In this document: positions 54,361 through 62,262 of the stretch, piece after piece
Position numbering within the stretch: position 1 is the first letter of the stretch
Layout: each line of letters starts with the position of its first letter
Assembly: GCF_004355225.1 (NCBI RefSeq)
Contig: NZ_CP037933.1
Location: 3,038,001-3,102,000, forward strand
Source: Flavobacterium nackdongense
GTDB lineage: Bacteria > Bacteroidota > Bacteroidia > Flavobacteriales > Flavobacteriaceae
Reading direction: 5' to 3'
Length of the DNA stretch: 64,000 nt
Made by a program: the position numbers and the translations under genes
The notes under the pieces: generated by a model
The model's input: only the letters and a program-made list of their open reading frames with translations
What the model was told of the DNA's origin: nothing
Database searches by the model: none

Positions 54361-54577
54361 TTCCAATTTAGAAATTTCCAAATTCCAATCATTTTTAAAA
54401 TTCCAAAAATAAAATTCCAAATTCCAATCATTTTTAAAATTCCAAACTTTTGAAATTCCAATCATTTAAACGATGATTTAATTCGATTACAAATATACTA
54501 TTTTGGAATTTGGAATTTCTGTTTTGGAATTTCTATTTTTTTTGGAATTTGGAATTTATTTTTTGGAATTTCAATTG
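54361..54577. repeat. AT-rich TTCCAAATTCCAA repeat cluster with inverted right half
   Basis: A 32-bp perfect direct repeat lies at 54376-54407 and 54415-54446. Further ATTCCAA units continue to 54470. After a 30-base spacer, TTTGGAATTTGGAATTT units in the opposite sense run from about 54500 to 54577. The whole could fold as a long hairpin. It fills the gap between the sigma-54 activator gene and lptE, and creates false WNLEF-type peptides in several frames. Confidence 0.85.
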
Positions 54578-54580
54578 TTT

Positions 54581-55861
54581 TTATAGGTCAAATTGTTTTA
54601 TTTTTCGATACAAAGTTCTTTCGGAAATTCCCAATTCATCGGCGGCCGCTTTTCGTTTACCTTTGTTTTTTTCTAATGATTTTTTAATCATTTCGATTTC
54701 TCTTTGTTCCAATTTTAGAATTTCTTCTTCTTCGACTGTTTCGGCAAATTGAAAATCGTCTTCGTTTTCTACAAAATTGATTTTTTCAGTTGGATTTGTT
54801 CCAAAACTCCGGGACTCGGGCGAAAATACGGCATTGTTTGGTTCTTCTTCAAACGAAATTTCACTTTCAGATTCTTTGGAGCCGTATATTTTTTGAATCA
54901 AATTGGTATTGATGTCTTGCACTTTTGCAGAACCATTTTTCATTAATTCCAAAGTCAATTTTTTCAAATCGTGCAAATCGGCTTTCATGTCAAAAAGCAC
55001 TTTGTACAGAATATCTCTTTCGGTCGAAAAATCATTTTCGGCTTTCTTGTCTTTGATTACAGAAGGCAAATTACTGGCTTCGGCTGGCAAATAGGATTGC
55101 AAAGTTGCTGCAGAAATGTCGCGATTGGTTTCTAAAACGGAGATTTGCTCGGCTACATTTCGCAACTGACGTATATTTCCTCCCCAACGGAATTTTTGCA
55201 ATAATTGTACTGCATTATCATCGAGTTTGATCGGAGGCATTTTATATTTATGAGCAAAATCGGCAGCAAATTTTCGGAATAATAAATGAATGTCGTCTTT
55301 TCGGTCGCGCAATGGCGGCAACGTAATGTCCACGGTACTCAATCGGTAGTACAAATCTTCACGGAATTTCCCTTTTTCGATGGCGTCGAATAAATTGACA
55401 TTGGTAGCCGCCACAATTCGCACATCGGTTTTTTGAACTTGTGAAGAACCTACTTTCAGAAACTCACCATTTTCTAAAATCCTAAGCAAACGAACTTGAG
55501 TAGTCAATGGCAATTCGCCTACTTCATCCAGAAATATTGTTCCGCCGCTAGCCACCTCAAAATAGCCTTCACGAGTAGAAGTTGCTCCTGTAAAAGAGCC
55601 TTTTTCGTGGCCAAAAAGCTCGCTGTCGATGGTTCCTTCGGGGATGGCACCGCAGTTTACGGCAATATATTTACCGTGTTTTCTGTGCGAAAGCGAATGT
55701 ATGATTTTTGGAATACTTTCTTTTCCAACGCCACTTTCACCCACTACCAATACCGAAATATCCGTTGGTGCGACCTGAATGGCTTTTTCTATCGCGCGAT
55801 TGAGTTTCGGGTCGTTCCCGATAATCTCAAATCGTTGTTTTATTGATTGAACTGTTTCCAT
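54581..55861 (-). CDS. Sigma-54 interacting transcriptional activator
   Basis: A 426-residue AAA+ activator. Walker A GESGVGKE is at residues 41-48, the sigma-54 contact loop at 88-93 reads GSFTGA (usual GAFTGA), and Walker B GGTIFLDE at 106-113. A C-terminal Fis-type helix-turn-helix (KRKAAADELGISERTLYRKI) occupies about 395-424. There is no N-terminal receiver or GAF domain, so it is constitutively competent or controlled by partners. Its position before lptE, the TPR gene and secG is conserved in flavobacteria as far as I know. The target promoters are unknown. Confidence 0.93.
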   Translation of the reverse strand: METVQSIKQRFEIIGNDPKLNRAIEKAIQVAPTDISVLVVGESGVGKESIPKIIHSLSHRKHGKYIAVNCGAIPEGTIDSELFGHEKGSFTGATSTREGYFEVASGGTIFLDEVGELPLTTQVRLLRILENGEFLKVGSSQVQKTDVRIVAATNVNLFDAIEKGKFREDLYYRLSTVDITLPPLRDRKDDIHLLFRKFAADFAHKYKMPPIKLDDNAVQLLQKFRWGGNIRQLRNVAEQISVLETNRDISAATLQSYLPAEASNLPSVIKDKKAENDFSTERDILYKVLFDMKADLHDLKKLTLELMKNGSAKVQDINTNLIQKIYGSKESESEISFEEEPNNAVFSPESRSFGTNPTEKINFVENEDDFQFAETVEEEEILKLEQREIEMIKKSLEKNKGKRKAAADELGISERTLYRKIKQFDL

Positions 55862-55869
55862 AATGTTTA

Positions 55870-56399
55870 GCCACGAATTTCACAAATTGGCACTAATTTT
55901 AATTTCACATAATTATTTACTTCGCCTGTTCACTGTTGCTCGGGTCACGAATTTTTAAATTACAACTCTTTTATGTTGTAGGGATTTATGAGAAAAGTTT
56001 GCAAGAATTCCTAGCCCACTTTTTGTGATAGACATATAATTTAAAGTTTGAGTTATGTTTTCATCTACTAATAATTTTGCTGCTTTTACTTCTAAAATGA
56101 TTTCATCATAAACTATAAAATCTGCATAAAACTTTTTCTTTAATCGATGCCCTTTATATTCAATTACAAATTCTTTTTCTCTTTCATAAGGGATATTATG
56201 AAAATCAAATTCAATTTCAAGAGCTTCTTTATAAACAGCTTCCAAAAGTCCACCTCCAAGAATTCTGTGAACTTCCATACACAGACCAATTATCTTATAA
56301 TATTCCTCCTGCTTATATAATTCCATAATTCAATATTTTTAAAATTTGTGTAATTCAAAAAAAATTAAAAAATTAGTGCTAATTCGTGTAATTCGTGGC
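55870..56399. mobile_element. GxxExxY nuclease cassette bounded by 31-bp inverted repeats
   Basis: The left end (55870-55900) and the inverted right end (56369-56399) agree at 28 of 31 positions. Both begin GCCACGAATT at the outer edge and reach GCACTAATTTT inward. They enclose only the GxxExxY gene. The unit fills the whole interval between the sigma-54 activator start and the miaB stop. A similar end pair without a gene is at 17775-17845. Confidence 0.65.
55955..56326 (-). CDS. GxxExxY family protein (PD-(D/E)XK nuclease-like)
   Basis: A 123-residue protein with the defining GLLEAVY motif at residues 26-32. It also has YADFIVYDEIILEVKAAK, which supplies the D...E-x-K residues of a PD-(D/E)XK fold. 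Biological activity has not been assigned to this family, which is found in many copies across Bacteroidota and other phyla. Here it is the only gene within a pair of imperfect inverted repeats, suggesting that the nuclease is linked to the spread of the cassette. Confidence 0.88.
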   Translation of the reverse strand: MELYKQEEYYKIIGLCMEVHRILGGGLLEAVYKEALEIEFDFHNIPYEREKEFVIEYKGHRLKKKFYADFIVYDEIILEVKAAKLLVDENITQTLNYMSITKSGLGILANFSHKSLQHKRVVI

Positions 56400-56408
56400 G
56401 AACTTTTT

Positions 56409-57854
56409 TTAATTCATCTCACTCAAACCAACCGCTTCGCCAATCAAGGTTCCGCTGGTGCAACGGGTAATTTTTACATTGACAAAATCACCAATTTTAT
56501 AATCTTCTTTTGGGAAAACCACCACAATGTTTTGCGAATTTCTTCCAGACCAATCGTTTTCTGATCTTTTGGATGCTTTTTCCACCAGAACTTCTACCGT
56601 TTTTCCAACAAATTCTTGGGTTCTCATCGCGCTGTGTTCACGTTGCAAATCAACAATTTCTTGCAGTCTTCTCAATTTTGTTGGTTCTGGGACATCGTCT
56701 TCCATTTTGCGTTCCGCCAAAGTTCCCGGACGTTCCGAGTAGGCATACATATAACCAAAACTGTATTTCACGTATTCCATCAAACTCAAAGTATCTTGAT
56801 GATCTTCTTCGGTTTCGGTTGGAAAACCAGCAATCAAGTCTTGGGTTATCGAGCAATCTGGAATTATAGAATTGATTTTATCAATCAGAGTCATATACTG
56901 TTCGCGACTGTGTAAGCGGTTCATTTCCTTAAGGATTCTGTTGCTTCCCGATTGAACTGGTAAGTGAATGTGGTTGCAAATGTTCGAATGTTTTGCAATC
57001 ACGTGCAACACACTTTCGTGCATATCTTGCGGATTGGAAGTTGAAAAGCGAATGCGCATTTTTGGAAAACCAAGGGCTACCATTTTCAACAATTGATCAA
57101 AATCTACTGCAGTTGCTTTTTGCATTTCAGAAGAGTTGACGAAATCTTTTTTCAGTCCGCCGCCATACCAAAGATAGCTGTCCACATTTTGCCCCAAAAG
57201 TGTAATTTCCTTAAAACCTTTGTCCCACAAATCCTGAATTTCTTTCATAATACTTTGTGGTTCACGGCTGCGTTCGCGACCTCGGGTGAAAGGCACCACG
57301 CAGAAAGTACACATATTATCGCAGCCTCGAGTGATCGAAACAAAAGCCGAAACGCCATTCGAATTCAATCGAACGGGCGAAATATCACCATAGGTTTCTT
57401 CTTTGGATAAAATCACGTTGATGGCATCTCGACCTTCTTCGACTTCGGCCAATAAATTGGGTAAATCTTTGTAAGCATCAGGCCCCACGACCAGGTCAAC
57501 AATCTTTTCTTCTTCAAGAAATTGACTTTTCAAACGTTCTGCCATACAACCCAAAACACCTACTTTCATCTTTGTATTGACGCGTTTTACGGCATTGTAT
57601 TTTTCCAATCGTTTGCGAATCGTTTGTTCCGCTTTGTCCCGAATCGAACAGGTATTGACCAAAACCAAATCGGCTTCTTCAAGGATTTGTGTGGTGTTAT
57701 AACCATTAGACGATAGGATGGAAGCCACGATTTCGCTGTCCGAAAAATTCATCGCGCAGCCGTAACTTTCTATAAATAGTTTCTTGGTATTTTCGGGTTT
57801 GAACTCTAAAACTAAGCTTTCGCCTTGTTTGGTTTCATCAATAATCTTTTCCAT
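56409..57854 (-). CDS. miaB: tRNA 2-methylthio-N6-dimethylallyladenosine synthase
   Basis: A 481-residue radical SAM methylthiotransferase modifying A37 of tRNAs. The N-terminal cluster ligands are Cys33, Cys69 and Cys103 (GCAMN, NTCSIR, LGCMAE). The radical SAM CxxxCxxC is at about 178-185 (GCDNMCTFC), and a C-terminal TRAM domain ends the protein. I start at MEKII (first base 57854); a TTG start four codons earlier is in frame. No partner gene is adjacent. Confidence 0.96.
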   Translation of the reverse strand: MEKIIDETKQGESLVLEFKPENTKKLFIESYGCAMNFSDSEIVASILSSNGYNTTQILEEADLVLVNTCSIRDKAEQTIRKRLEKYNAVKRVNTKMKVGVLGCMAERLKSQFLEEEKIVDLVVGPDAYKDLPNLLAEVEEGRDAINVILSKEETYGDISPVRLNSNGVSAFVSITRGCDNMCTFCVVPFTRGRERSREPQSIMKEIQDLWDKGFKEITLLGQNVDSYLWYGGGLKKDFVNSSEMQKATAVDFDQLLKMVALGFPKMRIRFSTSNPQDMHESVLHVIAKHSNICNHIHLPVQSGSNRILKEMNRLHSREQYMTLIDKINSIIPDCSITQDLIAGFPTETEEDHQDTLSLMEYVKYSFGYMYAYSERPGTLAERKMEDDVPEPTKLRRLQEIVDLQREHSAMRTQEFVGKTVEVLVEKASKRSENDWSGRNSQNIVVVFPKEDYKIGDFVNVKITRCTSGTLIGEAVGLSEMN

Positions 57855-57866
57855 AGTCACTTTCAA

Positions 57867-58198
57867 AAGTGTATTTTTAATAAGAAGGCAAAGTTACAAT
57901 TATTTGAATGAATCTGACAAGTTGTCAGATGAAGAATTAACAGAATTTTATTAGAAGCTATTTCCAGCTTTACGTTACAAGTCCTCACAAAAAAAGTAAA
58001 GTTTCCAAAGTCCTAAAAAGAGCTTCCGTAGGTCGCTTTTTTAGAACAGGAGACTTTTACTTTTTTTGCTCCGGGCTTTTCTCTGCAATCTGGGCTAGCG
58101 ATTGGATAAACTAGAACTAATTTCATCAGAACCCAAAAGCATATTAAAGCCTTTCAATTATAAGAATGTTATATGGATATCTAGTCATTTACTTTAGT
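57867..58198. repeat. 332-base gap with long imperfect stem-loop
   Basis: GTCCTCACAAAAAAAGTAAAG (from 57979) pairs with CTTTTACTTTTTTTGCTCC near 58051-58072. Within it CTAAAAAGAGCTTCCGTAGG and GGTCGCTTTTTTAGAAC give a second stem. Flanks read TTTCCAGCTTTACG on the left and CGGGCTTTTCTCTGCAATC on the right. These borders are of the recurrent flavobacterial spacer type. No coding sequence is visible. Confidence 0.6.
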
Positions 58199-61100
58199 TT
58201 ACGAACCTTCTACAATCGCTATATCTTCCTCGTTCAAACCATACAATTCATAAATCATTGCATCTATTTCGTGCTCTAAGGTTTGCGTATCGGCTTGTGG
58301 GTTGTCGGATTTTAAGGAAAGAATTTCGTTGACTTTATCAATGAAGGGTTTTTGGTTTTCTTTTAAGATTTCTTTGATTGGAAATTCTTCAATTGTTGCT
58401 TTTTTCAGTGTGTATGCACCGCCAGCTGTCATAACTCCAATTTGTGTGAATAAAAAATTCATTAATTTTGAGTTTAAAACACTCAATAAATATTTCAAAT
58501 CTAAAGTTTCTGAAATTAACATAAAACCGCCGCTTGACAGATAATTTTTTTCAGTATCCAAGGCAAATCCCCATTTATCTGCGGTTAATGGCCAAATGAT
58601 TTTATCTTTATCAAAATTCTTATAATACGCAATATTGTCTTGAATTTCATACCATTTATATTCGCCAGATTTTCGTCCTCTAATTTCATCTTTTTTTCTT
58701 GGTCTTAAATCTTCATAAAAAGCAAATAGGTGTTCTTTAATTAGCATATCTTCTTCAATATCGTAACCTCGTCTTGTGAAAATAAGGCTAAGTTCCGAAT
58801 TTACCGTTTTATATTTCTTAATATGGGCACCTTTAAGAAGGGGTTTAATGACTGTGTTGTTAGAAATTTGATTTGCAACTTCATTCGAAATAATAAATGC
58901 TGGATCAAATCCTGTAGTGACTCCACGTTTAATATCAATAGTATTAATGTTCTTAAGTTTATTAGAATTTAAATATAATTTTTCAATTAGGCTAGAAGTT
59001 ACATTAGCATTAAAAGCCCAAGATGATTCACTGACAGAATCGGGCAAAATAATTGAATTTCTTATAGAAATTTGATTACTAAAATCTAAAAGAGGGGACG
59101 GCTCTTTTGAAAATTCACAAAATGAAAATTCTGATTTCATTTTATTTTTCTCAAAAATAATTATCAAACTTGAAACTAAAGCTTCATCAAAAATTGGAAC
59201 TTGTTCAAAATTTACAATCGAATGAATTTTATTATCAGAAATGAATTTCCGTAATGGTTTACCATATTCAGTTCTGAAAAATTTGTTTGTATTGATAAAG
59301 GAAACAAAGCCATTGTCCTTTAAAACATTGATTCCTAATTCAAAAAAATAACTACTCAAATCAGAACTACTATAATATACTTTGAATTTTTCTTTTAATA
59401 AAATACTAATATCGGCGAGTTTTTTGGCATCAATATACGGCGGATTCCCAATCACCACGTCAAATCCCACAAAATCGCCATCCTCATTCAATACTTCGGG
59501 AAATTCAAAACGCCATTCAAATGCGTTTTCATAAATCTTGTTGTTTTTTATTTCTTCAATATGGGCTTCTAGTTTTTTTATTTCTTTTTCTAGTTTTTCT
59601 TTCTCTAATTTTCTTTTTTTCTCTAATTCTTTTTCACTTTTGCCATAAGGAGTTTCGGATTCAAAAAGGAATGTACCTGTAAATCGGTGATACAATTCAC
59701 TTGATAATTTTTCTAATCTAGTTTTAACAGGATCATTTAGTCTTATTTCTGTGCTAAAACTTTGCTTAATTGAAAGAATAAGTCCCTCCATTTCCTTTTT
59801 TTGTTCTTTGCTTTCAGCATTTTGATACGTTTTAACAGCATTTTTATAAACATCAATAGAAAGTTTACTTTGCTTTAAGGCTTTTTTCAAATCGGCATCC
59901 AATCCAAAACGCGAAATAAGCGAGTTGCCACATTTGATGTTGATGTCAATGTTGGGCAAGGTTTCGAGTTCATTGGTATTCGGTTTATAGAAGGCGTTTT
60001 TCAATAATTCAATCCACAAACGTAAGCGGCAAATTTTTACCGAATTGGGGTTTATGTCAACCCCAAATAAACAGTTTTCAATTAGGGTTTGCTTTTCGTG
60101 AAATAAAGATTCTTGTACACGTTGACTTTCCTTATTCTTTGGTTTGTACGAAAATGCTATGTCGTCTTCATCGGTCACGATCAATTCATCATTGATTACC
60201 TCGATGGTATATTTATTCAAAGGTTCCCAATTGTTATCTACAAGAATGTTTAACTCGCTTTTGATGGCAATTAATTCGTTGAGAACCGATACTAAAAAAT
60301 GACCTGAACCTACTGCTGGGTCACATATTTTAAGGCTGTTAATGATCTCATTGGCTTTTTTTCTTACTTCTTTGCGGTCGCCAGCCTTCAATTCTTGTTG
60401 AATATCTTCTTTCAATTCTTCAAATGATTGACAATTCCAACCTTTTATTATATTGAATTTTTGGACTACAGCTCTGCGAATAGTATTGCGAGACATATAC
60501 ATTGTTATAAATCCTGGAGTAAATATTGAGCCGTCTTTATAACCATTTATTTTTTCGAAAATCAGTCCTAAAACTGAGGCATTGATCAAGGTTTTATTGT
60601 CTTCCTGAATGTCTTCGCTACCTTCGCTAGCAAAATCATAAGCATCAAGGAAGGAAAAGAAATAGGCCAATGCCTTTTTAGAGCCGGTAATTTTTTTGCC
60701 TTGGTTGTCCTTGATTACGGTGGAACTCAATAGGGGCAAATGGGCATTGTCTTCAAGACCCGACACAAAAAGGGTTTCGTGTTCTAAATCAGTTGGTTCA
60801 AAAAGGGAACTATTCAAGTAGGGCACTTTGGCAAAATCAGTTTGTACCCTGTCGGTGCGGTCTTGGGGTTTTCGCGCTAGAACCTGAAAAAACAAGCTAT
60901 TCAGGTTGTCGTAATCTTTTATCAAATCCGAATTCAAAAAGGAATAACTTTTGTCTCCTTTATGATATGCAATCAATTGGGCTTCCAACAATTTCAAAAA
61001 CAAAATCCGATTGACCCACGTAATTGTAAGCTCCAATGCCACTGTAAACAAGCGTTCTTCGTACGTTTCACCGTATTGTTTGGCACTTTGCAAACGCGAA

Positions 61101-61996
61101 ATTTTATCCAGACTGTCCAATTGTTCAATTGTATTTTCTAATAAGGAACCCGAATGGCGGTTGTCTTTTTTATGACGTTCTATCAGTTTTTTTCCGTTTT
61201 CTTTCACTTCGGTTAAGCCAATAATGTGCAAGAGTTCGTTATAAAAGTTTTTGTCCAGGGAATTGCTGTCGTTGGCAAAAGATAATTTCAATAGATGTTC
61301 TGGCGAAATTAATTTGTATAGGGCGATAAGAGGTTTGTCGTCTTCTTTGTTTATATTTCGCAAGGGTTTTTCATACTTTCGAATATCAAAATAGGCAAAC
61401 ACAATCTCGTTTTGCAAATTTTCTATAAAGGGCTTTGCGATTTCTTTATAAAAAAAGTCTGTTGTTTTTCCAGACAATCGACCTTCTTCAAAATCAGTAA
61501 ATTGTTTTACAAAGGATTTCTTTTCGGCAAACAACTTATTAAAAAGTTGGGCGTCAAAAACAAACCATTCATAAATATTAGTAACAACAAGATGCTTTAA
61601 TTCGGTGTTTTTGTGTGTAATGCGTTCCCGCAGATAATACAAAACCAACTCTTGCAAGGCTTTTCCGTTGAGGTTGTCACCGGTAATCATTTCGGTTTTG
61701 TTAGAAGGGCTTTTGGCTTCTATAATAACACCAACGTTGGATTTGGCGTCTTTTCCATTGTGAATTACAAGGTCGTTTCTCCCTTTTGTATTCAAAGAAT
61801 AGTTAGGGTCGTAATAGGTTTTCTTCAAAAAATCTATAACTAAATTTTTGTGAAATTCTTCTGTTTCTTTCTCGTTGATAGCATCTAAAACTCCAATTAA
61901 ATGGGTTTTAAAAGTTTCGATTTGAGAACGACTCGGTTTGATTTTTAGGAAAGCTTTGTTGAGTGCTTTGCGAGGTTCAAGAAGAATTGTGATCAT
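58199..61996 (-). CDS. Type IIG-like restriction enzyme/DNA methyltransferase (Eco57I type)
   Basis: A 1265-residue single-chain restriction-modification protein. The N-terminal nuclease part has Asp75 and Glu93-x-Lys95 (NDLV...IIEAKSPSN), a PD-(D/E)XK site. The methyltransferase has DPAVGSGHF (motif I, about 559-567) and NPPY (motif IV, about 851-854). The helical region KKRKLEKEKLEKEIKKLEAHIEEI is a coiled coil. The C-terminal 350 residues should hold the target recognition domain. Cutting and modification in one polypeptide need no partner, and none is nearby. Recognition sequence unknown. Likely acquired defence gene. Confidence 0.9.
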   Translation of the reverse strand: MITILLEPRKALNKAFLKIKPSRSQIETFKTHLIGVLDAINEKETEEFHKNLVIDFLKKTYYDPNYSLNTKGRNDLVIHNGKDAKSNVGVIIEAKSPSNKTEMITGDNLNGKALQELVLYYLRERITHKNTELKHLVVTNIYEWFVFDAQLFNKLFAEKKSFVKQFTDFEEGRLSGKTTDFFYKEIAKPFIENLQNEIVFAYFDIRKYEKPLRNINKEDDKPLIALYKLISPEHLLKLSFANDSNSLDKNFYNELLHIIGLTEVKENGKKLIERHKKDNRHSGSLLENTIEQLDSLDKISRLQSAKQYGETYEERLFTVALELTITWVNRILFLKLLEAQLIAYHKGDKSYSFLNSDLIKDYDNLNSLFFQVLARKPQDRTDRVQTDFAKVPYLNSSLFEPTDLEHETLFVSGLEDNAHLPLLSSTVIKDNQGKKITGSKKALAYFFSFLDAYDFASEGSEDIQEDNKTLINASVLGLIFEKINGYKDGSIFTPGFITMYMSRNTIRRAVVQKFNIIKGWNCQSFEELKEDIQQELKAGDRKEVRKKANEIINSLKICDPAVGSGHFLVSVLNELIAIKSELNILVDNNWEPLNKYTIEVINDELIVTDEDDIAFSYKPKNKESQRVQESLFHEKQTLIENCLFGVDINPNSVKICRLRLWIELLKNAFYKPNTNELETLPNIDINIKCGNSLISRFGLDADLKKALKQSKLSIDVYKNAVKTYQNAESKEQKKEMEGLILSIKQSFSTEIRLNDPVKTRLEKLSSELYHRFTGTFLFESETPYGKSEKELEKKRKLEKEKLEKEIKKLEAHIEEIKNNKIYENAFEWRFEFPEVLNEDGDFVGFDVVIGNPPYIDAKKLADISILLKEKFKVYYSSSDLSSYFFELGINVLKDNGFVSFINTNKFFRTEYGKPLRKFISDNKIHSIVNFEQVPIFDEALVSSLIIIFEKNKMKSEFSFCEFSKEPSPLLDFSNQISIRNSIILPDSVSESSWAFNANVTSSLIEKLYLNSNKLKNINTIDIKRGVTTGFDPAFIISNEVANQISNNTVIKPLLKGAHIKKYKTVNSELSLIFTRRGYDIEEDMLIKEHLFAFYEDLRPRKKDEIRGRKSGEYKWYEIQDNIAYYKNFDKDKIIWPLTADKWGFALDTEKNYLSSGGFMLISETLDLKYLLSVLNSKLMNFLFTQIGVMTAGGAYTLKKATIEEFPIKEILKENQKPFIDKVNEILSLKSDNPQADTQTLEHEIDAMIYELYGLNEEDIAIVEGS

Positions 61997-62262
61997 AAGG
62001 AAAAGTTATCATTTCGTGGGTATCAAAAATAATAATAATTACAACAACATCCTGATTTGCAAAATAAAATTTAATAGGTTTTTTAGAGGGCAGTTTTTTT
62101 TGGTCAAGTAAATTTTTGGTCAAAAAAAAACCTGGCAAAAAAATACCAGGTTTATAATATTATTTTCTAGGATACTAACTTTTTTCTAAGTCAGGAAAAC
62201 AATATTTCACTCTAAACAAAACTAATCAATACTCAATTAACTAAACTTTTTCACTATCATTT
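61997..62262. other. Upstream region of the type IIG gene and end of the hexosaminidase transcript
   Basis: The 266-base gap contains the terminator at 62122-62153 and otherwise AT-rich sequence. I see no ORF or repeat. Confidence 0.5.
62122..62153 (-). terminator. Terminator of the GH20 gene
   Basis: On the minus strand AAACCTGG (62153-62146) pairs with CCAGGTTT (62135-62128), with a loop of ten bases. Six further T follow. It is about 110 bases beyond the hexosaminidase stop. Confidence 0.8.

Noticed and set aside
54346-54465. 40-codon N-terminal extension of lptE
   Set aside because: It is translated AT-rich repeat (WNLEF-type peptides) and would displace the lipoprotein signal.
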